A DNA stretch of 64,000 nt from Rhodovulum sulfidophilum. Lineage in GTDB: Bacteria > Pseudomonadota > Alphaproteobacteria > Rhodobacterales > Rhodobacteraceae. Position 1 is the stretch's first letter. Every line of letters starts with the position of its first letter. The position numbers were made by a program, and so were the translations under genes. The stretch spans positions 1 through 64,000 of the forward strand of contig QFPW01000013.1 in the NCBI GenBank assembly GCA_003241785.1, read 5' to 3'. This document shows, piece after piece, positions 9,116 to 17,894 of this stretch. Below the pieces are notes generated by a model. That model was not told the DNA's origin and did no database searches. It saw nothing but the letters and a program-made list of their open reading frames with translations.

Positions 9116-9293
9116 GGGATACCCCGGCCCTGCCCCCGAGCGATCCGCCGGGGCGCCGGGCGTGAGGGGAGCGATAATCGGTCGCGCCGGGGATTTTTCG
9201 TGTCGACGCTATCGGGCCGCGCGGCTACATCCCAAAACCAACTAAATGAATCATGTAATCGCGCTCCGGGAATCGGGGCGCGGAGGCCCCGCC

Positions 9294-10061
9294 ATGCAGC
9301 GCTTCTCCCTCGCCGTCGGCGTCTTCGCGGCGATCCTCGCCCTGTGGGCCGCGGCGAGCGCGCTCGGCTGGGTCGATCCCTTCCTGCTGCCGCCGCCCGC
9401 GCGGGTCTGGACCACGTTCCTGCAGCTGCTCGGCAACGGCAAGCTCGCCGCGCATGTCGAGGTCTCGCTGCTTCGGGTCGCGGCCGGCTACGGGATCGCG
9501 GTCGCGCTGGCGCTCGCGCTCAGCCTGCTGATGAGCCGCGCGGCGGTGCTCGATGGCATCCTCGACCCGCCGCTCGAATTCCTGCGCCAGATCCCGCCGC
9601 TCGCGATGATCCCGCTCATCATGCTCTGGCTCGGCATCGGCGAGGCGCAGAAGGTCGGGATCATCGTGCTCGCCTGCTTCTTCCCGATCTTCCTCGGCTT
9701 TCGCGGCGGCTTCGCGCAGGCCGATCCGAAGCTGATCGAGGTCGGGCGCGCGGCGGGCTTCGGGCGGTCCGAGATCCTGCGCCGGATCGTGATCCCCGCC
9801 GCGCTGCCCGCGATCATCGTCGGGCTCCGGATCGGCCTCGGCTACGGCTGGCGGGCGCTGGTCGGGGCGGAGCTCATCGCCTCCTCTTCGGGGCTCGGCT
9901 ACATGATCCTCGACGCGCAGGACCTGGCGCGGACGGATATCGTGCTCGTCGGCGTCCTGGTGATCGGGGTCATCGGTCTTCTGACCGACGGCGGGCTCAA
10001 GTTCCTCGTGCGGCGCCGGCTGCCCTGGATCCGGCGGGAGCTCGACCTTGGCCAGGGTTGA
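9294..10061 (+). CDS. ABC transporter permease, SsuC/TauC family
   Basis: A 255-residue inner-membrane permease with about six spans. The cytoplasmic EAA loop is recognisable (EVGRAAGFGRSEILRRIVIPAALP region). It belongs to the nitrate/sulfonate/taurine importer family. I prefer the ATG at 9294, which has GGAGG 8 nt upstream, over an in-frame ATG at 9246 that lacks a clear ribosome site. The gene overlaps the following ATPase by 14 nt. With the ATPase, binding protein and flavin monooxygenase downstream it forms an alkanesulfonate-like uptake and cleavage operon. Confidence 0.88.
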   Translation: MQRFSLAVGVFAAILALWAAASALGWVDPFLLPPPARVWTTFLQLLGNGKLAAHVEVSLLRVAAGYGIAVALALALSLLMSRAAVLDGILDPPLEFLRQIPPLAMIPLIMLWLGIGEAQKVGIIVLACFFPIFLGFRGGFAQADPKLIEVGRAAGFGRSEILRRIVIPAALPAIIVGLRIGLGYGWRALVGAELIASSSGLGYMILDAQDLARTDIVLVGVLVIGVIGLLTDGGLKFLVRRRLPWIRRELDLGQG

Positions 10062-10809
10062 TCTCGTCGGGATCCGGCACGGCTACGATCTGCCGGGCGG
10101 CGGCCGCCGCGAGGTGCTGCGCGATCTCGGCCTGTCGTTCCGGCCGGGCGGCTTCCATGTCATCCTCGGCCGGTCCGGCTGCGGGAAATCGACGCTGCTG
10201 CGGCTGATCGCGGGGCTCGAGCGACCCGACGCGGGCGAGATCACGACCGGGGGCGCCCGCATCGGCATCGTCTTCCAGGAGCCCCGGCTGATGCCCTGGC
10301 TGACGGTCGCGGGCAACGCGGGGTTCCTCGTCAAGGGCAGGGGCGACGCCGGCGAGACCGCGGACCGCGTCGCGCGGGCCCTCGCGACGGTGGGGCTGAC
10401 CGAGGCGGCGCGGCAATGGCCCGGCCAGCTCTCGGGCGGCATGGCGCAGCGCGTCGCCATCGCCCGCGCGCTGGTGACCGAGCCCGAGGTGCTGCTGATG
10501 GACGAGCCCTTCGGCGCGCTCGACGCCTTCACCCGCAAGCAGATGCAGGACGAGCTCGTCGAGATCTGGGCGCGGCTCGGCCAGACCGTCGTCTTCATCA
10601 CCCATGACATCGACGAGGCCCTGCGCCTCGGCCAGTTCATCTTCGTGATCGAGGCGGGACGCGTCGCGCTCGACCTCGCCCTCGATGCCAGCCTGCCGCG
10701 CGGCGGCGCGGAGCCAGCCGTCAACGCCGCTCGCCAGCGGCTGCTCGATCAACTCTTCGCCCGCGCGGCCCCGCCGGGGTGGGCGGATCAACCCAAGGAG
10801 CATCCATGA
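10048..10809 (+). CDS. ABC transporter ATPase, SsuB/TauB family
   Basis: A 253-residue nucleotide-binding subunit. Walker A is GRSGCGKST (residues 41-49), the signature is LSGGM, and Walker B is LLMDEP followed by the D-loop and ITHDIDEA. The start is TTG at 10048, overlapping the permease stop, with a purine-rich GCGGGAG upstream. It powers the permease encoded just before it. The substrate is likely a sulfonate-type compound, judged from family and from the adjacent luciferase-like oxygenase. Confidence 0.9.
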   Translation: MARVDLVGIRHGYDLPGGGRREVLRDLGLSFRPGGFHVILGRSGCGKSTLLRLIAGLERPDAGEITTGGARIGIVFQEPRLMPWLTVAGNAGFLVKGRGDAGETADRVARALATVGLTEAARQWPGQLSGGMAQRVAIARALVTEPEVLLMDEPFGALDAFTRKQMQDELVEIWARLGQTVVFITHDIDEALRLGQFIFVIEAGRVALDLALDASLPRGGAEPAVNAARQRLLDQLFARAAPPGWADQPKEHP

Positions 10810-11771
10810 AGACACTGACCTCCCTCGCGCTCGTCGCGCTGCTCGGCCTCGGCGCGGCGCTGCCCGCGGCCGTCGCGGCTCGGGCCGAAACGGTGGCCGT
10901 CTCCTATGTCACCGCGCCCTTCAACGTGCCCTCGATCGTGATGCGCCAGAAAGGCTTTCTCGACGAGGCCTTCGCCGAAAAGGGCGTCGCGCTCACCCAT
11001 CCCGAGATCACTTCGGGCGCGGCGCAGACCCAGGCGATCGCGGCGGGCGAGCTGCAGATCGCCTCGGTCCTCGGCGGCACCTCGGCGATCCTCGCCAATG
11101 CGAACGGCGCCGACGTCGTGGTGATGGGCGCCTATGCCCGCGCGCCCCGGGCCTATTTCGTCATGGCGGCCGAGGGCGGCCCGGCCGACGTGGCCGCGCT
11201 CCGGGGCAAGAAGGTCGCGGGGCCGAAGGGCACGGTGCTGAACCAGCTGCTCGCGGCGGCGCTCGCGACCGAGGGGATGAGCCTCGAGGACGTCGAATAC
11301 CTCAACATGGACCTGCCGACCGCGCGCGCGGCCCTGCTGTCGGGGCAGGTCGACGCGGCGACGCTCGCGGGCGCGAACGCGACCCAGGTCGAGGCCGCCA
11401 AGGGCCATGTGATCGTCGATGGAGCCGGGCTGATCGCGCCGACGACGGTGATCGGCACCAGCCGCGCCTTCGCCGACGCGCATCCCGAGCTGGTCGAGGC
11501 CTATTTCGCGGCGCATCGCAAGGCGCTCGCCTTCATGGCCGAGCATCCCGAGGAGGCGCTCGCGATCGCGGCGGAGGACCAGGGCATCGGGATCGAGGAG
11601 GCGCGCCGGCAGTTCGCCCTCTACGACTTCGATCCCCGGATGACCGAGGCCGACGTGGCCAATCTCGCCGCCGACCAGGATTTCATGGTCGCGGCCGGGA
11701 TGCTCGAGGCCGATCGGGTGATCGACATTCGCGAGGCGCTGATCCTGCCCTCGGCCTTCGACATCGACTGA
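10806..11771 (+). CDS. ABC substrate-binding protein, SsuA/TauA/NMT1-like
   Basis: A 321-residue periplasmic protein. An N-terminal Sec signal (about residues 1-29, ending AVAARAE) precedes a bilobal binding fold that begins VAVSYVTAPFNVPSIVMRQKGFLDEAF. The ATG at 10806 has AAGGAG at ideal spacing; an in-frame start at 10779 lies inside the ATPase gene and is not needed. It delivers substrate to the preceding permease and ATPase. A GC-rich hairpin follows the gene, as is common after highly expressed binding proteins inside operons. Confidence 0.88.
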   Translation: MKTLTSLALVALLGLGAALPAAVAARAETVAVSYVTAPFNVPSIVMRQKGFLDEAFAEKGVALTHPEITSGAAQTQAIAAGELQIASVLGGTSAILANANGADVVVMGAYARAPRAYFVMAAEGGPADVAALRGKKVAGPKGTVLNQLLAAALATEGMSLEDVEYLNMDLPTARAALLSGQVDAATLAGANATQVEAAKGHVIVDGAGLIAPTTVIGTSRAFADAHPELVEAYFAAHRKALAFMAEHPEEALAIAAEDQGIGIEEARRQFALYDFDPRMTEADVANLAADQDFMVAAGMLEADRVIDIREALILPSAFDID

Positions 11772-11779
11772 TCCCGCGC

Positions 11780-11805
11780 GGGGGCGGGCGCGCGGCGCCG
11801 CCCCC
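11780..11805 (+). terminator. Hairpin after the binding-protein gene
   Basis: An 8-bp stem GGGGGCGG/CCGCCCCC with a 10-nt GC-rich loop lies 8 nt past the stop. No T-run follows. It probably stabilises the upstream message or partly terminates, lowering expression of the monooxygenase relative to the binding protein. Confidence 0.45.
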
Positions 11806-11825
11806 GGACCAGCCCGGAGGCCGGC

Positions 11826-12830
11826 ATGAAGCTTTCGCTGCTCGACCAGGTCCAGATCGGCCCGGGGCAGGACACCCGCGCGGCGATCGCCGCGACGGTC
11901 GCCCTCTCGCGGCATGTCGAGGGCCTCGGCTTCGCCCGCCACTGGATCGTCGAGCATCACGCGGTGCCCTACGAGGCCTGCGCCGATCCGATGATCCTCG
12001 CGCTGGCGCTCGCCCAGGCCACGACGCGGATCCGGATCGGCGTCGGGGGCGTGCTGCTCAACAACTACGGCCCGTACAAGGTCGCGGAAAGCGCCAAGAC
12101 GCTGGCCGCGCTCGCGCCCGGCCGGATCGACCTCGGGCTCGGGCAGTCGACCTCGGGCGCGCTGCCCGATCTCGCGCTCCGGACCGACCGCGCTCACGCG
12201 CCGGCGCACGACCAGGGCGCGAAGATCCACGAGCTTCTCGGCCATCTGCACGCCGATCTCGCGCCCGATCACGCCTTCGCCGCGCTTCGGGTGATGCCCG
12301 ACGTGGCGCCTCCCCTGCCTTGGATCATGGCGGTCGGCCCGGCCTCGGCGGCGCGCGCCGGGGCGCTCGGCCTGCCGCTCGCGCTCTCGGCCTTCCACCG
12401 GCCGGAAGAGGCGCCGGAGGCGGCCCGCGCCTATCGCGCCGCCTTCCGCCCCTCGCGGCGCGCGGGCCTGCCCGAGGCGCCGGAGACGGTGCTCGCGATC
12501 CGGCTCAGCTCGGGCGCGACCCGGGCGGAGGCGGAGCGCGCGGCCATGCCGATGCGATGGGCCTTCGACCAGCGCCGGCGGCTCGGGGCGATGCCCGACC
12601 GCCTGCCCTCGGTCGCGGAGGCGGTCGACCGCGCCGGGGGCGTCTGGCCGGCCGAGGCTGGCGACTGGCCGATGTACCCCGCCTGGGCCTGGGACGAGCT
12701 GCCCACGCGGATCGCGCGCATGGCCGAGGCGACGGGCGCGGCGGAGGTCATGCTGCAGGACGTCCTGCCCGACCCCGCCGCGCGCCGCGCGCATTACACC
12801 GCCGTCGCCGCCGCCCTCGCGGCGGTCTGA
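11826..12830 (+). CDS. LLM-class (luciferase-like) flavin-dependent oxidoreductase
   Basis: A 334-residue TIM-barrel oxygenase of the bacterial luciferase family. It begins MKLSLLDQVQIG and contains the typical HWIVEHHAVP, RIRIGVGGVLLNNYGPYKVAE and ATTRIRIG segments that form the flavin pocket. GGAGG precedes the ATG. The linked SsuABC-type importer suggests that it oxidatively cleaves the imported compound, as SsuD does with reduced FMN. No flavin reductase is encoded beside it, and sequence similarity to true SsuD is not obvious, so the substrate is open. Confidence 0.87.
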   Translation: MKLSLLDQVQIGPGQDTRAAIAATVALSRHVEGLGFARHWIVEHHAVPYEACADPMILALALAQATTRIRIGVGGVLLNNYGPYKVAESAKTLAALAPGRIDLGLGQSTSGALPDLALRTDRAHAPAHDQGAKIHELLGHLHADLAPDHAFAALRVMPDVAPPLPWIMAVGPASAARAGALGLPLALSAFHRPEEAPEAARAYRAAFRPSRRAGLPEAPETVLAIRLSSGATRAEAERAAMPMRWAFDQRRRLGAMPDRLPSVAEAVDRAGGVWPAEAGDWPMYPAWAWDELPTRIARMAEATGAAEVMLQDVLPDPAARRAHYTAVAAALAAV

Positions 12831-12875
12831 CCGCGACGCTTCTGTTGACGACGGGCGCGTTAGCCTCTAGCGGCA

Positions 12876-12891
12876 CATACTGTATGCAAGA
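12876..12891. promoter_or_regulatory. Putative FCD/GntR operator upstream of its own gene
   Basis: The sequence CATACTGTATGCAAGA contains an 11-bp inverted repeat (CATAC-T-GTATG) 18 nt before the GntR-family start codon. A TTGACG element at 12845-12850 could serve as -35. The core ACTGTATGCAAGA recurs with one change at 17113-17125. The position suggests autoregulation by the adjacent gene. Confidence 0.55.
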
Positions 12892-12908
12892 TCCAGAGGG
12901 TGCCGATC

Positions 12909-13616
12909 ATGACGGAAGCTGGCGTCGACGCGGTCCCGAAGCTGGGACAGGCGCATAACGCGCTGTTCACCCAGGTCTACGAGGCGATCAAGCGCGGGAT
13001 CCTGTCGGGCCGGTTCAAGGCCGGGGACCGGCTTCTGGAGGAGCGGCTGGCCGAGGAATTCGGCGTCTCGCGCAATCCGATCCGCGAGGCGTTCCGGCTT
13101 CTCACCGCCGAGGGTCTCGTCGAGGTGATCAACCGGCGCGGGGTCTACATCCGGTTCATGGACCCGCGCCAGTCGCGCGAGGTGGTCGAGATCCGCGCCA
13201 TTCTCGAAGGCCACAACGCGCGCCTGGTCGCCCGCCGGGGCGATCCCGACCTGCTGGACAGGGCGGCCGGGATCCTCGGGCAGGGCGAGGCGGCGATCGC
13301 GCGGGGCGAGGTCGCGGCGCTGCGCGGGCTGAACGAGGAGTTCCACCGCACGCTGGCGCTCGCCGGCGAGAACGAGGTGCTCCAGGACCTGCTCGGGCTG
13401 CTCCGGCTGCGTTCGGCGCTGCTCTTCGCCAAGGCCGAGCCCGAGGTCCAGAGCGAGAGCTGGATGGAACACGCGCATATCCTGCAGGCGATCCTCGCCG
13501 GGAACGAGGAGGCGGCGGCCGGCGCGGCGACGGCGCATGTCCTGAACGCGGGCGCGCGGGCCGAACGCTTCCGCGACGCCGAGCGCGTCGACGTGACGGA
13601 GGCGCCGGCGCGCTGA
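12909..13616 (+). CDS. GntR-family transcriptional regulator, FCD (FadR) subfamily
   Basis: A 235-residue regulator. A winged helix (about residues 16-85; LLEERLAEEFGVSRNPIREAFRLL) is followed by a helical FCD effector domain with the usual Asp/His metal or ligand residues (EEFHRTLALAG, MEHAHILQAI). ATG at 12909 has AGAGGG upstream; the in-frame GTG at 12900 is less likely. It converges with the TauE-like gene, 5 nt apart. The shared motif near its start and at 17113 suggests that it controls itself and the divergent transporter/hydrolase promoters. Confidence 0.9.
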   Translation: MTEAGVDAVPKLGQAHNALFTQVYEAIKRGILSGRFKAGDRLLEERLAEEFGVSRNPIREAFRLLTAEGLVEVINRRGVYIRFMDPRQSREVVEIRAILEGHNARLVARRGDPDLLDRAAGILGQGEAAIARGEVAALRGLNEEFHRTLALAGENEVLQDLLGLLRLRSALLFAKAEPEVQSESWMEHAHILQAILAGNEEAAAGAATAHVLNAGARAERFRDAERVDVTEAPAR

Positions 13617-13621
13617 GCGCC

Positions 13622-14356
13622 TCAGAACTGCCGCAGGAGCAGCAGGGCGCCGGCGAGCCCCGAGAGCCCGACGACGAGGACGCGCAGCGTCTCGCGCGGC
13701 ACGCGGTGCGCGAGCGGGGTCGAGGCCCGGTAGCCGAGCCACATCGGAAGCATCAGGAAGAGGCCGAACAGGATGTCGCGCGCGCCGAAGCGCGAGACGG
13801 CGGCGAGCGCGATGATCGAGATCAGCGCGCCGACCGCGAGGAAGCCCGAGAGCGAGGCCCGGATCCTCGCGGGGCTCTCGTTCTGGTAGACGAGGGCCAT
13901 CGGCGGCATCCCGACCGAGGTGAGCGTGCCCATGAAGCCCGACACCAGGCCGGCGACGAAGAGCGCGGGGCGCGTGGGTGAGAGCCGCACCGGGGTGAGG
14001 CTCAGCGCGACGGCGCCGAGGATCACCAGCGCGAAGACGATGCTCATCTCGCGCACCGGCAGGAAGCCGATGGTCCAGGCGGCGAGCACCGAGGTCAGGA
14101 ACCGCCCGGTCAGCGCGTAGCCGAGCCCCCGGGTGTCGACGTCGGCGCGCTCGCGCCGGACCGCGAGGACCGACAGGAGGCAGGAAATGAACAGGAGCGG
14201 GCCCGGAACGAGCTGGGGCAGCAATAGCAGCAGCAGCGGCGCGGCGACCATGCCGAGACCGACGCCGCTCAGCCCCTGGAGGCACGATCCGAGGAACACG
14301 ACCACGCCGGCGATCAGCCAATGGTTCGCATCGGCCGCGGACAGGATGTCGGACAT
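13622..14356 (-). CDS. TauE/SafE family sulfite/sulfonate exporter-like membrane protein
   Basis: A 244-residue protein with about seven membrane spans. The N-terminal half carries GSCLQGLSGVGLGMVAAPLL and the second half GFMGTLTSVGMPPMALVY, the duplicated glycine-rich motifs of the TauE/SafE (DUF81) family. Members export sulfite, sulfoacetate or other small anions. I place the start at MSDILSAAD, 14356. It is the last gene of a minus-strand operon with the NMT1-type ABC importer, which points to a sulfur- or organosulfonate-related substrate. Confidence 0.85.
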   Translation of the reverse strand: MSDILSAADANHWLIAGVVVFLGSCLQGLSGVGLGMVAAPLLLLLLPQLVPGPLLFISCLLSVLAVRRERADVDTRGLGYALTGRFLTSVLAAWTIGFLPVREMSIVFALVILGAVALSLTPVRLSPTRPALFVAGLVSGFMGTLTSVGMPPMALVYQNESPARIRASLSGFLAVGALISIIALAAVSRFGARDILFGLFLMLPMWLGYRASTPLAHRVPRETLRVLVVGLSGLAGALLLLRQF

Positions 14357-14430
14357 CTTGAAGTCTTTCGGAGAGAAGGCTGGCGGAGGGGGAAAGCGGG
14401 GCGGCCGGGGCGGCCGCCTCCGCGCGAGGC

Positions 14431-15261
14431 TCAGCGCGCGAGGCGCCGCTCGGCCCACTGGATCAGCAGGTAGATGACGATCGACATCACCCCGAGCAGG
14501 ACGATCGAGGCCATGACCATGTCCATGCGGAAGATCTGGCTGCCGTAGACGATCAGATAGCCGAGACCCGCCGTCGAGGCCTGGAACTCGCCCACGATGA
14601 CGCCGACCAGCGACAGGCCGACATTGGCCTTCAGCGTCGCCACGAAAGTGTCGAGGTTGCCGGGCAGCACGACCTTGCCGAGGATCTGGCTCCGCGAGGC
14701 GCCCATCGTGCGGGCGAGCTTCACCTTGTCGGGGTCGGTCTGGCGGAAGCCGGTGTAGAGCATCAGGATCGTGATGAAGATCGAGACGGCGATCGCGACG
14801 GCGTAGATCGAGCCCGTGGGCCCGAGCCAGATGTAGAAGATCGGCACCAGGGCGATCTTGGGCAGGGCGTTCAGCACCACGAGGAAGGGATCGAGGATCC
14901 GCTCGAGCGTGGGCGACACGAAGAGCGCGATCGCGATGGCGGTCCCGGCGATCATCGCCACGGCGAAGCTGATCACCACCTCGCGCAGGGTCACGCCGAC
15001 GTTGGTCCAGAGCTGGCCGTCGCGCGCCATGTCGCGAAGTGCCTGCCAGACCGCCGAGGGATAGCTCGTCAGCATCGGATTGACCCATTCCATGCGCGGC
15101 GCGATCTCCCAGCCGGCGAAGAACACCGCGAGGATCGCGAAGCGCGCCAGGAAGATGCCGGCCCGGCGTCTCCGGCGCGCGCGCTGCCAGGCGAGATAGG
15201 CGTCGCTCGGCGCGGGGGGCGCGGACGGCATGGCGGGGGCGGCTTGGGCGATGTCAGACAC
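14431..15261 (-). CDS. ABC transporter permease, SsuC/TauC family
   Basis: A 276-residue permease with six predicted spans and an EAA-type loop (KLARTMGASRSQILGKVVLPGNL). A proline/alanine-rich leader and the basic stretch RARRRRRAG precede the first span. The GTG at 15261 overlaps the ATPase stop by 8 nt and is the likely start; a longer frame upstream lies inside the ATPase gene. With the ATPase and binding protein it makes a second nitrate/sulfonate/taurine-type importer. Confidence 0.86.
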   Translation of the reverse strand: MSDIAQAAPAMPSAPPAPSDAYLAWQRARRRRRAGIFLARFAILAVFFAGWEIAPRMEWVNPMLTSYPSAVWQALRDMARDGQLWTNVGVTLREVVISFAVAMIAGTAIAIALFVSPTLERILDPFLVVLNALPKIALVPIFYIWLGPTGSIYAVAIAVSIFITILMLYTGFRQTDPDKVKLARTMGASRSQILGKVVLPGNLDTFVATLKANVGLSLVGVIVGEFQASTAGLGYLIVYGSQIFRMDMVMASIVLLGVMSIVIYLLIQWAERRLAR

Positions 15262-16066
15262 GGTTTTCCATCTCTCCCCAGATACGGTTGAAATAGCCCG
15301 GGAACTCCGTGGCCTCGCGGGCGGCGAACGCGCCGGGGCGGCGGGCGCCACCGCTCGGGAAGGTGATCTCGTGGATCGAGCTGATCCGCCCGGGGCGCGG
15401 CGCGAGCACGATGACCCGGTCGGCCATGGCGATGGCCTCGGGGATGTCGTGGGTGACGAGGATCGCGGTCTTGCCTTCGGACCGGATGATCCCGCCGATC
15501 TCGTCGGCGATGGAGAGGCGGGTCTGGAAGTCCAGCGCCGAGAACGGCTCGTCGAGCAGCAGCAGGTCGGGCTGCATGCACATGGTCCGCGCGAGGGCGG
15601 CGCGCTGGCGCATGCCGCCGGAAAGCTCGTTCGGACGGTGGTTCAGGAACTGCCCGAGGCCGTAGTCGCGCAGCAGCCGCTCGGCCCGGTGGCGGGCGGC
15701 GATCATGTCCATGCCGCGGATCTCGGGGCCGAGCAGCACGTTGTCGAGGATGCTGCGCCATTCGAAAAGACTGTCGTGCTGCAGCATGAAGCCGACCTCC
15801 GGCGCCGCCCCGTCGACGGGACGGCCGTTGATCAGGATCTCGCCCGAGGTCGGCTTGATGAGCCCGGCGAGCAGCGACAGCATCGTGCTCTTGCCGCAGC
15901 CCGACTGGCCGACGAGCGAGATGAACTCGCCCCGCCGCGCGGTGAAGCTGATCCCCGACAGCGCGTAGGTCTCGCCCTTGTCGCCGAAGTAGCGCAGATG
16001 GACGTCGCGGAACTCGACCGCCGGGGGCTCGGCCCCCGCGGTCGCCGGAAGGGGGCGCGACCTCAT
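15254..16066 (-). CDS. ABC transporter ATPase, SsuB/TauB family
   Basis: A 270-residue nucleotide-binding subunit: Walker A GQSGCGKST, signature ELSGGMRQR, Walker B LLLLDEP, switch VTHDIPEA. The ATG at 16066 overlaps the stop of the binding-protein gene, so the two are coupled. The start MRSRPLPATAG is chosen over a long upstream extension that would lie within the binding-protein gene. The C-terminal 40 residues after PGRISSIHEITFPSGGARRPG resemble those of pyrimidine-precursor or riboflavin-type importer ATPases. Confidence 0.9.
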   Translation of the reverse strand: MRSRPLPATAGAEPPAVEFRDVHLRYFGDKGETYALSGISFTARRGEFISLVGQSGCGKSTMLSLLAGLIKPTSGEILINGRPVDGAAPEVGFMLQHDSLFEWRSILDNVLLGPEIRGMDMIAARHRAERLLRDYGLGQFLNHRPNELSGGMRQRAALARTMCMQPDLLLLDEPFSALDFQTRLSIADEIGGIIRSEGKTAILVTHDIPEAIAMADRVIVLAPRPGRISSIHEITFPSGGARRPGAFAAREATEFPGYFNRIWGEMENRV

Positions 16067-17061
16067 AGCCCGCTGGCCCCGGCGGCGAATTCGGGGGCGA
16101 CGAGCGCCTCGAAGGGCTGGCGCTGGTCCTCGGTCATCAGCCCGCCCGCGACCAGCATGTCCTGCAGCGCCGAGATCGCCTCGGGGGCGATCGCCGGCGT
16201 GGCCTTCCACACGCCCGCGGCGCGCTGGCGCTCGAAGCTCGCCTCGAGGACCCCGGCGTCGACCCCGGGGAAGAACGGGGCGAGGACCCGCGCGGCCTCC
16301 CCGGCCGGCGCGGTGGCGATCCAGTCCTGAGCCTTGGCGATGGCGTCGGTGAACCCCTGCACGATCGCCGGATTCTCGGCGATGTAGTCCTCGCTCGCCA
16401 CGAAGACGGTGTAGTCGATCGCGCCGACCGCCGAGCCGATGTTCGCGAGCGGCTCCGCCCCCTCGGTCGCGCGCATCACGCTGACGTCGGGCTCGAAGAA
16501 GGTGCCGAAGTCGGCGGTCCCGGCCATGAACGCGCCGGCGCGGGCGGCGGGCGCGACGTTCGAGACGATCTCGACGTCGGTCTCCGGGTCGATGCCGTTC
16601 TCGCGGAGCGCCGCGCGCAGAAAGAGCGCGGGGGCGGAGCCTTCGCGCCAGCTGAGGATGGTCTTGCCCTTGACCTGGCTCCAGTCGAAGTCCTCGATCG
16701 GCTCATGCGCCATCAGGAACGAGCCATCGGTCGCAGTGAGGCCGGCGAACATGCGAATCTTGAGCGGGGACTTGCCGGTCCGCACGTAGACGGTGGTCTC
16801 GGGGCCGACGAGCGCGATATCCGCCGAGCCGCCCAGAATCGCCGCCGTCGCCTTGTCGCTGCCCTGCGCCGCGATCAGGTCGAAATCGATGCCCTCCTCC
16901 GCGAAGTAACCCTGCCCCTTCGCGATGTAGAGTGGCGAATAGAACAGGGAATGTATGACCTCCATGAAGCGGATCTTCGTCGTCTCTTCCGCGTATGTCG
17001 GGGAGGAGAGAAGAAACGTCGCCATGGCAAGGGATGCGCGGACTGTGTTGACGGATATCAT
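16063..17061 (-). CDS. ABC substrate-binding protein, NMT1/THI5-like
   Basis: A 332-residue periplasmic binding protein. A short signal peptide (MISVNTVRASLAMATFLLSSPTYA) precedes IRFMEVIHSLFYSPLYIAKGQGYFAEEGIDFDL, the standard opening of NMT1-like binding proteins. First gene of a minus-strand operon with ATPase, permease and TauE-like exporter. It is transcribed divergently from the isochorismatase-family gene, across the putative FCD-regulator site at 17113. Confidence 0.88.
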   Translation of the reverse strand: MISVNTVRASLAMATFLLSSPTYAEETTKIRFMEVIHSLFYSPLYIAKGQGYFAEEGIDFDLIAAQGSDKATAAILGGSADIALVGPETTVYVRTGKSPLKIRMFAGLTATDGSFLMAHEPIEDFDWSQVKGKTILSWREGSAPALFLRAALRENGIDPETDVEIVSNVAPAARAGAFMAGTADFGTFFEPDVSVMRATEGAEPLANIGSAVGAIDYTVFVASEDYIAENPAIVQGFTDAIAKAQDWIATAPAGEAARVLAPFFPGVDAGVLEASFERQRAAGVWKATPAIAPEAISALQDMLVAGGLMTEDQRQPFEALVAPEFAAGASGL

Positions 17062-17112
17062 GGACCTGACCTGCTGAGGGCGGAGAACGCGTCCCGACTA
17101 GACGAACCGTTC

Positions 17113-17125
17113 ACTGTATACAAGA
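17113..17125. promoter_or_regulatory. Second copy of the putative FCD/GntR operator
   Basis: ACTGTATACAAGA contains the 8-bp palindrome TGTATACA and matches the motif upstream of the GntR gene (12879-12891) at 12 of 13 positions. It sits in the divergent intergenic region between the ABC binding-protein gene and the isochorismatase-family gene, where one bound dimer could control both directions. Confidence 0.55.
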
Positions 17126-17201
17126 ATGCGGAGCGAATCGACGCGCCCCAACGGGAACGTTGCGCGCGAAACGGACACCGCGACCAAGGAATGATCGAAT
17201 A

Positions 17202-17894
17202 ATGAGCAACGTTCACAGCTTCACGATGCCCGACTGGGCGACGCAGCGGGTTCTGGCGCGCCAGGGGTGCGCGCTCGCGCACGCCGACGTCCCGCCCGAG
17301 CGGACGGCGCTGATCGTCGTGGACATGCAGAACTACTTCATGGATCCCGCGTCGGGCGCGAGCGTGCCGAAATCGCGCGAGATCGTGGGCACGATCAACG
17401 CGCTGGCCGCGGCGCTGCGCGCGCGGGGCGGCCGGATCGTCTGGATCCGCACGCTCTACACCGAGGAGGCGGAACTGACGATTCCGCATTTCCACCACGC
17501 GCTGATGGCCCCGGAGAAATACGCCCGCCGCTGCGAGGCGCTGGCCCGCGACGCGGAGGGATCGCGGATCTGGCCCGAGCTCGACGCGCGCCCCGAGGAT
17601 CTGGTCGTCGAGAAGACCCGCTACAGCGCCTTCGTCCAGGGGGCCTCGGCGCTCGACCAGATCCTGCGCGCGCTCGACATCCGCGCGATCTGGGTCGCGG
17701 GAACGATGACCAACGCCTGCTGCGAATCGACGGCGCGGGACGCGATGATGCTCAACTACCGCACGACGATGGTCTCGGACGCCAATGCGAGCATCCGGGA
17801 CGACGAGCACGCCGCGGCGCTGATCAACTTCTACCTGTTCTTCGGCGACGTGGCGTCCAGCGAGGAGCTCGGGGCGCGACTGGCCCGGGGATGA
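17202..17894 (+). CDS. Isochorismatase-family cysteine hydrolase
   Basis: A 230-residue cytoplasmic amidase-fold enzyme. The catalytic triad is visible: D41 (VVDMQNYF), K138 (VEKTRYSAF) and C173 (TNACCESTARDA). The pattern is closest to RutB/N-carbamoylsarcosine amidase-type hydrolases, which release ammonia from ureido or amide compounds. ATG at 17202 has AAGGA upstream. Divergence from the NMT1-type importer suggests that it acts on the imported compound. The exact substrate cannot be read from sequence. Confidence 0.87.
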   Translation: MSNVHSFTMPDWATQRVLARQGCALAHADVPPERTALIVVDMQNYFMDPASGASVPKSREIVGTINALAAALRARGGRIVWIRTLYTEEAELTIPHFHHALMAPEKYARRCEALARDAEGSRIWPELDARPEDLVVEKTRYSAFVQGASALDQILRALDIRAIWVAGTMTNACCESTARDAMMLNYRTTMVSDANASIRDDEHAAALINFYLFFGDVASSEELGARLARG

